A stretch of 64,000 nucleotides of DNA, from contig NZ_JAGQCE010000012.1 of NCBI RefSeq assembly GCF_024345995.1, positions 1 to 64,000 of the forward strand. Reading direction: 5' to 3'. Below are positions 19,687-28,374 of the stretch, piece by piece. Each line of letters starts with the position of its first letter. The stretch's first letter is position 1. Source of the stretch: Synechococcus sp. Cruz-7E5. GTDB lineage: Bacteria > Cyanobacteriota > Cyanobacteriia > PCC-6307 > Cyanobiaceae. The notes under the pieces are model-generated. The model was given only the letters and a program-made list of their open reading frames with translations. It was not told where the DNA came from and did not search any database. The translations under genes were made by a program, and so were the position numbers.

Positions 19687-20132
19687 GCAAGATCCTCTAC
19701 CTCGACATGGACAACGTCCTTGTCGACTTCCCATCTGCCTTTCAGCATCTGCCCCCTGACGTCCTAAAGGCGTACGAAAGCAACTTAGATGAAGTCCCTG
19801 GTATCTTTGCACTTATGGAGCCCCTCCCTGGTGCGATTCAGGCGCACACGGAGCTCTGCACGCTCTTCGACACCTACATTTTGTCTACTTCTCCATGGGA
19901 GAATACATCGGCATGGTCTGATAAGCTCCATTGGGTAAAGCGATATCTTGGCAAGGGCGCTTACAAAAGGCTGATCCTTTCTCATCACAAAAACTTGAAT
20001 CGGGGTCACTTCCTTGTGGACGACAGGGAAAAGAATGGAGCCAGTGAGTTTGAAGGTGAGCATATTCATTTTGGGACGAGTCGATTTCCCGACTGGGAAT
20101 CGGTTGTCAAGTACCTCCGTGCTGCGGCGTAA
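19683..20132 (+). CDS. 5'(3')-deoxyribonucleotidase-like HAD hydrolase
   Basis: This 149-residue HAD-fold phosphatase resembles the NT5C family that dephosphorylates deoxyribonucleoside monophosphates. Motif I is YLDMDNVLVDF (residues 5-15; D8 nucleophile, D10 acid). Motif II is LSTSPW (about 71-76), characteristic of the family. Motif III lysine is in KRLILSHHKN, and motif IV is VDDREKNG. Phage and mobile elements often carry such enzymes, which can alter nucleotide pools. It starts with an ATGA overlap on the upstream small frame. The ATG 13 codons earlier is out of context and is rejected. Confidence 0.85.
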   Translation: MSKILYLDMDNVLVDFPSAFQHLPPDVLKAYESNLDEVPGIFALMEPLPGAIQAHTELCTLFDTYILSTSPWENTSAWSDKLHWVKRYLGKGAYKRLILSHHKNLNRGHFLVDDREKNGASEFEGEHIHFGTSRFPDWESVVKYLRAAA

Positions 20133-21609
20133 CTAAGATCACATTGTACGTGGATCTGTCCTGTCTATCCAGCCCTGGATGGGCATGGACATTCGCCTGA
20201 AAAGCTCTCGGCGACAGTCATATTCAGCTTGAATTGAGACTAGGAGTTCGCCGTGAGAGGGCAAGGCAAAGCTACAGCGAATTGAGGAATGGTTTCCGTT
20301 CGGACGAACGGCTACTTAGAGAAGTGCCATGAACTCAAAAAAATCTACGGCTTGCAATCACCAGATGTTCGGCACCAGCCAGAAGTCTACTGAAGCCGGA
20401 GCTCGGTGTACCAGGAACGTGTCGGCCAAGGCAAGCGGCTGAGCAGAACTGTCAAAACCATGTCGTACCTGCTGAATGTCACCAGATAGATCAGCTCTGG
20501 GAGAACGTCAAACCCCGCCCCGATGATCCACCGCCACCCCACCAGCCACTTGCTCTTCTCGTGGGGTGGGGGCAGCAACCGGCAAGGGCTACGCGTGTGC
20601 CTGATGGCACCCCTGCCTGAGCTTCTGCAGGCGGTGGGTGGGAGCGGTGTTCTTCGCCGTTCCTCCCATGGAGCCGATCCTTACCTCGCAGGATTCTTCA
20701 GCTCAGCGCGAGGCTTGTCCTGCTCCAACCTCGTCCTCAGCGTCTTCCTCCCTGCAGCTGGTCGCCACGATTGAGGCCTGGGAGGCTGAATGCTCCTGCG
20801 GCTGGTTCGAGCCCGCACCTATTGCTTGCCAGAGTGAGCTTTCACTGCCATCCGTGAACGATCCCGCCTTGATCGGCTCCTGCTGGGACAGCTGGTCCAC
20901 TCACCCGTACCTGGAGCAGAAGCAGGTGGAGGAACTCCCGGGCTTTGACGCCCGCGACCACGACTGAGCCAGAGCTGACTCCCTGGTTGCGGCTGCGGTT
21001 TCATGGCCTCTGCCCAGGCCAGCGCTGACCGTAACCCGGCTTGCAGGTGTGTTCGTTGGCTTCGCTGTTGTGACTGCGGCCAGGTCATCAAGGGCTGCGC
21101 AAGTGCCTATGGCCCCCTTGACGGACCTGGCACCGGGTTGGGCAGGCGTTGTCCTTGGCGCTCCTGCCATGAAAAGCCGCACCCTCTCATTGACCTGCTG
21201 GTTCTGGCTGCAGCGCCATACGCGCACGCTGCGCTGGTTCGTTCGTATGGCCTGGCCCCTGCAGGACTTGCCCCGGAAGCTCGCCATCGAGCTGGAACTG
21301 CGTCGCTGTGAGCGGAGCTGGGAGAAGCGGTGATGCCTGGGTTCCCAGCGCCTGCGGTCTTCGCTGCACCCGCTCGCGCCTGCTCGGGGTTTCGCTACGT
21401 CCGCTCGTGGCGCTGGTGGTGGTGACCGGAGTGATGTCGTTGCCGCTGGCGCTGGCTGCCTGGGTTGGCGTCCTGACGGGAGAGTCAGCCGTGAGCGGGT
21501 GATGAACAGCGCTCGTTGAGATGGGTCGTCGTGGCACTGGCTTGGCCTACCCCCGATTCTCCCTACGCGGTGCTGCGGGGTGGGGGGCGCGTCCTGCGTC
21601 ATCACCACG
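20133..21609. other. Mostly uncertain coding stretch before the sigma gene
   Basis: Apart from the weak gene at 20638-20967, several overlapping GC-rich frames (21003-21311, 21049-21333, 21308-21502 on plus) are open; the last has one hydrophobic segment. None has a recognisable domain. A minus frame at 20901-21608 is Arg/Pro-rich and looks like a shadow. Confidence 0.4.
20638..20967 (+). CDS. Small hypothetical protein
   Basis: The frame encodes 109 residues. A Ser-rich first third precedes an acidic segment with conserved-looking tryptophans (WEAECSCGWF, GSCWDSWSTHPYLEQKQ). It has no membrane segment or known domain. The composition is more protein-like than the surrounding frames, but start choice and reality are uncertain. 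Confidence 0.3.
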   Translation: MGAVFFAVPPMEPILTSQDSSAQREACPAPTSSSASSSLQLVATIEAWEAECSCGWFEPAPIACQSELSLPSVNDPALIGSCWDSWSTHPYLEQKQVEELPGFDARDHD

Positions 21610-22176
21610 ATGCGACCCCACTCAGACCGTGACCGCCTTGTTCATCAGTTCCTCTCTCTGGCTGATGTCCTGGCCCGCCAGTTCAGCCGCCGCTACCCCG
21701 ATCTTCTGGAGCTTGCTGATGCCCAGGGCGTGGCCCGCCTGGAGCTGGTGCGGGCCTGCAGCCGCGTGACGGATCCACTCACTGCTCCGGCTTACCTCAA
21801 GCGCTGCATCCATGGAGCCTTGGCCCACTGGATCCGCGATCGGGCCCTGCTGGTGAGGCTGCCCAAGTCAGCCAGGAGCGAGGCCATCTGGAAGCATCAG
21901 AGCCTTGACATTCCCCTCCCCGGTGGTGGTGGCAGCTGGCTCGATACCCTCCCCGCACCGGATCAGGCTTCAGGGCCAGAGGCCGAGGCTGGTGATCCGG
22001 GGCTGGAGGCCATGCTCGATCAGCTGCCCGCCGCCCAGGCCGCTGCCCTCAGACTCACCGTTCTGCAGGGGCTCAGCCTCCGGGATGCCGCCAAGCAGCT
22101 GGGGCTCAGTGCCATGAGCGTGCAGCGGGCCCAGAAGAAGGCTCTGGAGGCGCTCAGACAGCAAGTGTCGGCCTGA
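21610..22176 (+). CDS. Small sigma-70-type factor, copy 1
   Basis: This 188-residue protein has a sigma region 2 (about residues 10-85, with ARLELVRACSRVTDP and YLKRCIHGALAHWIRD). The C-terminal region 4 helix-turn-helix reads GLSLRDAAKQLGLSAMSVQ (about 152-175). The linker contains a proline-rich insert. It would direct RNA polymerase to element-specific promoters. The paralogue at 48590 shares the architecture, including the YL-K/R-RCI-x-GAL-x-H segment and SMSVQR end. The ATG at 21610 is chosen over 21580 because it aligns with the other copy's start. Both copies lie near an ArdC gene. Confidence 0.8.
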   Translation: MRPHSDRDRLVHQFLSLADVLARQFSRRYPDLLELADAQGVARLELVRACSRVTDPLTAPAYLKRCIHGALAHWIRDRALLVRLPKSARSEAIWKHQSLDIPLPGGGGSWLDTLPAPDQASGPEAEAGDPGLEAMLDQLPAAQAAALRLTVLQGLSLRDAAKQLGLSAMSVQRAQKKALEALRQQVSA

Positions 22177-22561
22177 GGGCCTTGCGGGCCAGCTCCGTGC
22201 CGCTTGAGCTGGCCCGCCTCTGAGCAGCGGCAGTGCGATGGGAGATAGCACCTCAGCCGGGTAAGACCCTGAACCAAGCGGGTATCTGTGGTCGTAAACG
22301 GCAAAAGCACTGCAGGAGAAGCCATCTGGGCGATTAGAATTGCTTCAAGGGGAAGCAACTCGCTCCACTAGGGACATTTTCTGCCTTCTTGATCCAGGCG
22401 AGCCAGGAGGGGGGGGCGTGTCTGCCCCATCAGGCCGGAATAGGAAATCGAACCTGATGCAGGACTGAAGGGTGGAGTCGTCACCCAGGTCAGGGTTGAA
22501 GAACTACTGATCGACCTGTCCAAGATGGTCTGGGTGTCCAAACCATCCCCCCTGTTTGCGC

Positions 22562-22633
22562 TGTCCGTGGTGTCCGACCTGTCCGTGCTGTCCGTGCTGT
22601 CCGTGCTGTCCGAGGTATCCGAGGTATCCGATT
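22562..22633. repeat. 9-bp tandem repeat array
   Basis: About eight consecutive 9-bp units of the form T(G/A)TCCGNNN are present: TGTCCGTGG, TGTCCGACC, three TGTCCGTGC, TGTCCGAGG, TATCCGAGG, TATCCGATT. The array lies between the sigma gene and the 3' end of the ATPase gene. Its complement shares TCGGATAC(G/C)TCGGAC with 18816-18830 inside ArdC copy 1. Confidence 0.8.
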
Positions 22634-22699
22634 ATCTCTGCGCTGAAAGGGCAGGCTCACGTTGACCAGCAGATGGTCATCGCGAGCCTGCCCAGCCGA

Positions 22700-24016
22700 T
22701 TAGCCCAGATCAGTGACAGGGTCGTCTGTGGTGTCCGGCATGCCTGGCGGGCTGACAGGTCGATAGCGATTCTCTTGCCCCTTAGCAATAGCTACCCTCT
22801 CAAGGATCACCAAGCCACATCTCGACATGGTGTCGAGGTATCGACGAATCACCCTCGTGGGGTCCTGACCGGAGATCTCGGAGCGTTCCAAAATCTCGGC
22901 CACGGAAACCATCTGTTGGGTTTCCTCGAAACGGTCGCGCAGAACCTGAAGCACGTCCCGCTGTTGCCTGTTGAGCCGCTGTTCTGCCTGGACCAGGAGT
23001 TGCGCTTCCGAGGCCTCAGCGCTTTCCCCGCAATGAATCCAGCCTCCATCTGGACCACGGGCGACCAGCAGCTCCAACGGAGCGCCGGCCCTGCCTTCCG
23101 TCCTCAGCATGATCTGGCCCGCCTCAGCAGAGGCAGGGCGTGACTGCAGGCGGTTGAGACTGATAATCTGGGAGGCTGCCGCTGGTAGAGCCGTGTTGCC
23201 TCGGCTACCCATGCTGGCGGAATCAGCTGAGCGGCCCTTGTTGGCGTGGTGAATCACCACAACGGTTGCGCCGTAGGGCCCGACCGCCTCCATCAGCTCA
23301 ATGACCGGATCGGCCAGTTCAGCAGTATTTTCGTTGATCCCGAGAGGGCGGCAACAGGCATGGAGTGTGTCAACGATGATCAACAGTCCTGGGTTGTCGG
23401 CCGCCTTCTGGGCAATCTTCTGGATGCCTTCCTCATCCAGATACCAGGGACATCCGGAATGGGCCAGCCCAACAATGGGCGGGTCGCAGAGCCGAGCGTC
23501 CCCAGCCTCATCGAGGTAGACAAGGCCGACACCTTGCAGGATGCGGGCCCAGTCGCGTTCGGGCTGGTCGGTACCGATGATCAACACCGGTGGGCAGGTG
23601 CCAATCAACGGCAACCCCAGGAAGGTGCTCTCCCCTCGATGCAAGGCGCCCAGCAGAGCCAAGATCAGAGTGGTTTTTCCAACCTTAGGAAGGGAAAACA
23701 GCAGATTGATGCACCCGGCCATCAGGAGGTGCTCGCAGATCCACTCAGGCTGCGACAGGTCCAGAACATCGTCAGCCGTCACCAATTCAGGAGTTCCTGC
23801 AGCTTGGCTGCAGGCCTCTTTGAGGTATCGACCCAGCTCAGGATTACTCAGTTGGATGCCGATTTTCTTCGCCTGTTCACGCAGCAGTGGAACCCTGTCC
23901 AGGACAGGGACGCCCGAATCGATCAGTCGGATCGCCTCTATCCTTACCTCCTGGATCTTGTCTTCTGGAGACTGCTCCATCGAGGAGGCAGCGCTGATAT
24001 TGGTCGTGTTCTTCAT
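22700..24016 (-). CDS. RecA-fold/RepA-like ATPase
   Basis: This 438-residue P-loop ATPase resembles the AAA_25/RepA group of hexameric helicase-type proteins. A Walker A SLPKVGKTTL lies at about residues 125-134. VLIIGTDQPERDWARIL carries the family's D-x-P-E segment, and Walker B is LLIIVDTLHACC (about residue 213). A sensor-like VVVIHHANKGRSADS follows. The C-terminal ~100 residues form a winged-helix-like region (QRDVLQVLRDRFEE...). Its ATG (ending 24016) overlaps the stop of the upstream HTH gene in an ATGA arrangement, which fixes the start; a longer frame to 24076 is rejected. The role is likely element replication or partition. Confidence 0.8.
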   Translation of the reverse strand: MKNTTNISAASSMEQSPEDKIQEVRIEAIRLIDSGVPVLDRVPLLREQAKKIGIQLSNPELGRYLKEACSQAAGTPELVTADDVLDLSQPEWICEHLLMAGCINLLFSLPKVGKTTLILALLGALHRGESTFLGLPLIGTCPPVLIIGTDQPERDWARILQGVGLVYLDEAGDARLCDPPIVGLAHSGCPWYLDEEGIQKIAQKAADNPGLLIIVDTLHACCRPLGINENTAELADPVIELMEAVGPYGATVVVIHHANKGRSADSASMGSRGNTALPAAASQIISLNRLQSRPASAEAGQIMLRTEGRAGAPLELLVARGPDGGWIHCGESAEASEAQLLVQAEQRLNRQQRDVLQVLRDRFEETQQMVSVAEILERSEISGQDPTRVIRRYLDTMSRCGLVILERVAIAKGQENRYRPVSPPGMPDTTDDPVTDLG

Positions 24017-24234
24017 TTGGAGCACCCTTTCAGGGTCCACTGAGCCATCGTTTGGTGGATGGCCTTTACGTTCCACAGAAGGGGAGACGTCCTTGTTTGA
24101 CCAATCTGCACGAAGTGTGCCTTCGATCGCAGATGACCTTCACGCTTGAGCCGCAACAGATGGCTACGGCTGCACTTGAGCTGTAGGAGCGCATCTGCGG
24201 TCCTCAGCCACGCATCTTGGGACAGTGGGTCCAT
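24013..24234 (-). CDS. Small HTH protein, excisionase-like
   Basis: This 73-residue protein has a helix-turn-helix of the MerR/excisionase type (about residues 9-35, WLRTADALLQLKCSRSHLLRL, then a wing with LRSKAHFVQIG). It precedes the ATPase gene with a 4-nt overlap, so they share translation. Its position between an integrase and a replication-type ATPase fits an excisionase or a copy/transcription regulator. Confidence 0.6.
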   Translation of the reverse strand: MDPLSQDAWLRTADALLQLKCSRSHLLRLKREGHLRSKAHFVQIGQTRTSPLLWNVKAIHQTMAQWTLKGCSK

Positions 24235-24604
24235 GGTTATGGATAGGCATTGGGATGCGGGTCGGCCTGTATTACTTCACTTTGGAAATTATTAACTGGT
24301 GAGAATCAATCGCCATCAGCCCTGACCCTGTCAGACTGGGGTAACTGACTTCACGTCAAGCAAAAGAACCGCGTAAGGGCTCTTTTGACTCAACTCGCTA
24401 AGAAAAGCATGAGCACACGGCAATCAATTGAAAAGCAGTAAGCTTTCAATCATTACCTACGATTAACGTGTAGATGCTTTTGAGCTTAGTAACAAATAAG
24501 TTTCACTTGGTGGATGAACTTTATGATCTGTGGGGTTTTCGATGGGAAGCCCGTTATGGCCCTCTCATCTGCTCCCCGGCAACCAATCAGCTTATCCGCT
24601 TGAA
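24235..24604. other. Gap between HTH gene and integrase
   Basis: No supported gene. A plus-strand 74-codon frame starts at 24474 but overlaps the integrase end and lacks a domain. The region probably holds the promoter for the divergent-looking minus-strand pair and the integrase 3' end. Confidence 0.4.
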
Positions 24605-25834
24605 TCATAGACCATCGGGGCGGGCAAGCACGCCGCGGTGGCGCAAGCCCCGCTCGATGGCCGCGTCAATCGTTGCTGAATCGGCCCACTGGCTGTAGTG
24701 CTGGTTGTGGGTTGCCACCGAATGGCCCATCAGTTCGGCTGTCACTCGGGAGCTCAGGCCATAGTCCTCATGGGCACGAAAGGCGTAGCCATGCCGGAAG
24801 GAGTAGGGCGTGATCGGACTGCTGGCCCTCAACAGCTTCCAGGCCTCCTGGCGGATCAGGTACTTCCGCATGCTGTCTGCTGGGCCGGAGGGGGCGTCAA
24901 GTGGGGGGAGTTCCTCGCCGTCGGCCACACGCTGGATCAGTTTCCACTCCTCTCCCCATTCCGGATGGAGTGCTCTGAGCTCACGGGGTCTCGTCCTTCC
25001 ACCACCACTGGCCTTCTGGTAGCTGCACCGAAGCTTTCCGTCTGGAGACAGGTCGAGATGAAGCAACTCCACCGGCCTCAGCCCGAAGCTGGCCACCAGC
25101 TGGAGCGCGAACAGCCAGCGACGACCCGCTGGATCCTTGGGGAGTGCATAGAAGAGTTCAAGGATCTGCTGATCCATCAAGGGAACCGATGACTCCTTCT
25201 GAGGTTTCGGGCCCACGATGCGGCTGATCTTTGGTGGTGGGGTCCATTGCTCTGCTGTGAGATGTCCCTCCTCGATGGCCCAGCGAAGCATCGCGGCCAT
25301 GTGCTGTACGGCGATTTCACGGCGACGAGACCCTGGATCCCAGCGATCGGCAATCGCCTTAAGCAGGTCCTTTGCCGACGCTGGGCTTTGGCTCTGAACC
25401 TCACGCAGGCGCCCACCGGTGATCCGATAGTCCTTTTGCCAGGTGGAGAGCTTGATCTGGCCGGTGCCTCTGACCTTGTAGTCGCCAAAGCGCTCCCAGA
25501 TTTCGACCAGGTCGACGGCAGAGGGAGATGCAGCTCCGGGCAGGGCAGCAGCGCTCGGGCCCAGAACGTGCTCCTTCGCTTTGTCAAACGAGAGGCCGCT
25601 CTGAATCAATTGATGCATCGTCTCGGCCGCCCGCAGGATCTCGGACGACGACGCCGGCAGCCACAGGCACGGGAGAACCATGCTCTTTCGACTGCCGTCG
25701 TCAAATCGCGCGAAGAGCTTGGCTTTGTCCCGCATGGGGGAGACGTTCCACGAGGTACCGACAGCAAGCTTGAGCTGCATCCGCAGGCCTTCGATCCATG
25801 CCGGAGTGCTGGATGGAGAAGCGCTACGGGCCAT
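24605..25834 (-). CDS. Tyrosine recombinase/integrase
   Basis: This 409-residue protein has an SAM-like N-terminal core-binding domain (about residues 105-200) and a catalytic domain. The latter contains GLRPVELLHLDL (catalytic arginine, about 252), SFRHGYAFR (His-x-x-Arg, about 345-352), GHSVATHNQHYSQW (His and nucleophilic tyrosine, about 370-382). All four key residues are present. It would integrate and excise the element at a site in or near the adjacent tRNA-Pro. Its 5' end is 200 nt before the tRNA 5' end, on the opposite strand. The final residues after the tyrosine (ERGLRHRGVLARPDGL) form the usual C-terminal tail. Confidence 0.92.
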   Translation of the reverse strand: MARSASPSSTPAWIEGLRMQLKLAVGTSWNVSPMRDKAKLFARFDDGSRKSMVLPCLWLPASSSEILRAAETMHQLIQSGLSFDKAKEHVLGPSAAALPGAASPSAVDLVEIWERFGDYKVRGTGQIKLSTWQKDYRITGGRLREVQSQSPASAKDLLKAIADRWDPGSRRREIAVQHMAAMLRWAIEEGHLTAEQWTPPPKISRIVGPKPQKESSVPLMDQQILELFYALPKDPAGRRWLFALQLVASFGLRPVELLHLDLSPDGKLRCSYQKASGGGRTRPRELRALHPEWGEEWKLIQRVADGEELPPLDAPSGPADSMRKYLIRQEAWKLLRASSPITPYSFRHGYAFRAHEDYGLSSRVTAELMGHSVATHNQHYSQWADSATIDAAIERGLRHRGVLARPDGL

Positions 25835-26033
25835 GGCTGGAAGCTGATGGAGGCAGGCACAGCAGCTCTCGCTTGAGAGCTGGGTGAGAGCTGGAGGGCC
25901 TCAGCATGGCACCGAATGCGACTGCCTGACACAAGCTCGGGCAAGCTCCCTCCACCAGCCAACATCAGTTGCAGCCACAGGAATCCAGGTATCGCAGGCC
26001 CTGTGGGGGATTCGTGGGGTAGGGTTGGTCCGA

Positions 26034-26107
26034 CGGGGCGTGGCGCAGCTTGGTAGCGCGGGTGCTTTGGGAGCACTAGGTCGCAGGTTCGAATCCTGTC
26101 GCCCCGA
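26034..26107 (+). tRNA. tRNA-Pro (anticodon TGG)
   Basis: The 74-nt cloverleaf is complete: 7-bp acceptor stem CGGGGCG/CGCCCCG, D-stem GCGC/GCGC, anticodon stem GGTGC/GCACT with loop TTTGGGA (anticodon TGG), and T-arm GCAGG-TTCGAAT-CCTGT. The discriminator base is A; CCA is not encoded. A terminator follows at once. Confidence 0.95.
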
Positions 26108-26118
26108 CTAGTCAACGC

Positions 26119-26154
26119 AAGGGTTCTCGGCGAAACCGGGAACCCTTCTTTTTT
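26119..26154 (+). terminator. Terminator of tRNA-Pro
   Basis: A 12-bp stem (AAGGGTTCTCGG with CCGGGAACCCTT, one T-G pair) with a CGAAA loop is followed by CTTTTTT. This is a textbook intrinsic terminator 12 nt after the tRNA. Confidence 0.9.
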
Positions 26155-26837
26155 GACTTGCAAGAGAAAGTGCAAGAGAAACTCGCCTGTTGCTGGCCTT
26201 TCAAGGGTTTTGAGCTGGACAGCGGCGCCTGTGGGTGGTCGCTCAGCACGGAAGCCGTTCATTGATCTGCCTGAGGTAGCCCGGGACTTTCTCTTGCATC
26301 TCTTGCAGTTGGTCGCTCAAGAAGAAGGCTCCTCAAGCGCAGAAGAACGGTGGCCACCCGGCGGCGGGGATGCAGGGTGTCACGCGGCGCAAGGGCGGGC
26401 AAGTCGGCTTCGCCGACCCTTGCCCTCGCGTGAGTTTGATCTCCCCTCGCCGCCGCTGGGATGGGTGTGCTCAGGTCACGCCTGCCCGGCGCCTCTCCCG
26501 CGGCTGCGGTGGCCAGGAGGCGCAGCGGCAGGGGGGTCTCCTCCCGCGGCTGCGCGAGCATCGAGGGGTCCATGGTCATCACTGGAAGGGCCAACTCAGG
26601 GCGGTTGCGAATCAGATAGCCAGAAGGGGCACCTCCAGCATGAGCTTGGGCAGATGCCTGTAGCAGCAGTCTTTTAGCCTGCCCATTAGTGCTTTTGTAC
26701 TGGTAGAATAAGGATCACGCCAAAGGCCCCGAGCCCATCGCCTGCGGCAACGTCATCCCCTGATCTCGCCATCACCGCCGCATAAGTCTGAGCGGCATTG
26801 ATGCCCCGATCAGTTGTCACCTACGGCAACTGATTCC
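26155..26837. other. Stretch between tRNA-Pro and SLOG gene
   Basis: No strongly supported protein. It contains palindrome A (26381-26432), and 29 nt later an ATG opens a 52-codon basic frame (26461). This frame is of the same arrangement as the genes that follow the other palindromes, but has no recognisable domain. Confidence 0.45.
26381..26432. promoter_or_regulatory. Palindromic element A
   Basis: Nested dyad symmetry: outer CACGCG/CGCGTG, inner GGGCAAGTCGGC-TTC-GCCGACCCTTGCCC. It belongs to a set of four elements (A 26381, B 46269, C 49318, D 50343) with a GGCAAG...CTTGCC core, each followed 29-43 nt later by an ATG. Confidence 0.55.
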
Positions 26838-27329
26838 ATGGCTGCTTGTACTTCATCCAGGCCCATTATCGGCGCCGGTCGTTCCCTTGTGATCGCGGCC
26901 GGCGGCGGCCGTGATCTGGCCTGGTCCCATCAGCGCATTGCCGCTGAGCTGCTGGCCCGCAGTGGCGGCCGGCTGGTCCATCTGCTGCTCCACGGCGGCG
27001 CCCGCGGTGCCGATGCCGCCATCGCCCGCGCGGCCCATCAGCTGGGCTGGTCGGCGCTGGTCATGCCGGCCGAGTGGCGGCGCCATGGCCGGGCCGCCGG
27101 GCCGATCCGCAACCGGGAGCTGCTTGAACTGGCTGTGGCCAGGGCCGTGGCCCACACCTCCCCTGGGGTCTCCACCTCCGTGCTGGTGGTGGCCTTCCCC
27201 GGTGGGCCCGGCACCGCCTCACTGGTGCACCAGGCCCGCCGCCTGGCCTCCCGCTCCCCGGTGCCGATCGCCGTGGTGGAGGTCAGTGAATCCGCCAGCG
27301 CCTGGGCCGCTGCCACCCCCCTCTCCTGA
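26838..27329 (+). CDS. SLOG-fold (YspA/DUF2493) nucleotide-binding protein
   Basis: This 163-residue Rossmann-like protein contains the SLOG signatures: VHLLLHGGARGADAAIARAA (about 45-65), PAEWRRHGRAAGPIRNRELL, and VVAFPGGPGTASLVHQAR (about 118-136). Family members bind nucleotide derivatives and are common in phages and mobile elements. A TTG codon at 26814 is an alternative start, but the ATG at 26838 is preferred. It heads the early-phage-like block with Gp157 and Rad52-type genes downstream on the same strand. Confidence 0.8.
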   Translation: MAACTSSRPIIGAGRSLVIAAGGGRDLAWSHQRIAAELLARSGGRLVHLLLHGGARGADAAIARAAHQLGWSALVMPAEWRRHGRAAGPIRNRELLELAVARAVAHTSPGVSTSVLVVAFPGGPGTASLVHQARRLASRSPVPIAVVEVSESASAWAAATPLS

Positions 27330-27383
27330 ATCCAGGGCCGCCATTGCGGCGCCCGTTGCATCCCCCCTATCCATCTCACCGTC

Positions 27384-28016
27384 ATGCCCGTTCTCACCAC
27401 CATCCCCACCGCTCCAGCCACGGCCCCCGCGGGGGCTGCTGCCAAAGCCGCCGGCCCTGCCTGCTCTCTCCAGCGCACCGGTTCCCTCTGGCAGCTGGGC
27501 ATCGAGGCCCAGGAGCTCACAACTGCCATCGGCGAGCTGGGTGAGCAGCTGCAGAGCGATGACGACGATAGCCGCAACCAGGCCCTCGCTGAACTGGAAG
27601 CAGCCCTGATGGCAGAAGAGGGCAACAAGGCGGCCCTGGCGGCCAAGGCCGATGCCACCTGCTGGGTGATCGAGCACCTACGCGGCCAGGCCGCCTACCG
27701 CCAGCAGCAGGCCAAACGCCTCACGGAACTCTGCCGCTCCGATGCCAGCCGGGCCGATGCCCTGGAGGACTCCCTCGTGCTGGTCCTCACCCGGCTGCAG
27801 CCGCAGGCCACCCGGTTCAGCTTCCCCAATCACGAGCTCACAAGCCGCAGATCCCAGTCCGTCGAGATCGACGACGAGCATGCCCTGGCTCCCGAGTGGC
27901 TGACGGTGAAAACCACCAGCCAGCCCGACAAGGCCGCCATCAAGCAGGCCCTCAAAGCCGGCCAGCAGATCCCCGGCGTCCAGCTCCTCTCTCACCGCAG
28001 CTGGCGCATCACCTGA
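27384..28016 (+). CDS. Gp157-family phage protein
   Basis: This 210-residue protein matches the siphovirus Gp157 family. It has a helical N-terminal half with an ELGEQL...ALMAEEGNKAALAAKADATCWVIEHL coiled segment, then a region RADALEDSLVLVLTRL. The beta C-terminus contains SVEIDDEHALAPEWL, and the closing DKAAIKQALKAG...GVQLLSHRSWRI. The Gp157 role is unknown; one member was linked to phage resistance in Streptococcus thermophilus. Genes of this kind sit next to recombination genes in phages, as here, where a Rad52-type gene follows. Confidence 0.8.
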   Translation: MPVLTTIPTAPATAPAGAAAKAAGPACSLQRTGSLWQLGIEAQELTTAIGELGEQLQSDDDDSRNQALAELEAALMAEEGNKAALAAKADATCWVIEHLRGQAAYRQQQAKRLTELCRSDASRADALEDSLVLVLTRLQPQATRFSFPNHELTSRRSQSVEIDDEHALAPEWLTVKTTSQPDKAAIKQALKAGQQIPGVQLLSHRSWRIT

Positions 28017-28125
28017 GGGGGGCAGAGCCCCCTCGATACGGGTCCGCTGCAGGGGCGGGCCCAGGGCATCCAGTCAGCGCCATCACCAACCAGGCCATCT
28101 CCAACATCTGCACCTCACCAGAGCC

Positions 28126-28338
28126 ATGGATCTCTCCAGCTACGGCAGCACCACCGCGAAAACCACCCCCACCAGCCCCCGGCCCAGCGGCCACATCTGG
28201 TCCACACGCCTGGCCAGCTGGGTGGTGCCGATCGGCCGGCGCCCAGGGCGGCGCCCTTCTGCCGATCACATCTTCTGCAGCGATCCGCCCTGCTGGGTGC
28301 TGATCGAGGCCCTGCTCGGCGGCAGCCCCGCCAGCTGA
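28126..28338 (+). CDS. Small hypothetical protein
   Basis: The 70-residue frame lies between Gp157 and the Rad52-type gene on the same strand. It is basic with a C-terminal hydrophobic patch (PCWVLIEALLGG). It has no known domain. The clean fit between two co-directional genes supports it moderately. Confidence 0.4.
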   Translation: MDLSSYGSTTAKTTPTSPRPSGHIWSTRLASWVVPIGRRPGRRPSADHIFCSDPPCWVLIEALLGGSPAS

Positions 28339-28374
28339 CTCCCATCGCTTGTTCCCACCCTGCCCCTTAATGCC

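Noticed and set aside
22556-23143. Plus-strand frame rich in Cys and Pro (CPTCPCCPCCPCC)
   Set aside because: It is the translation of the 9-bp tandem array and then runs antisense to the well-supported ATPase gene.
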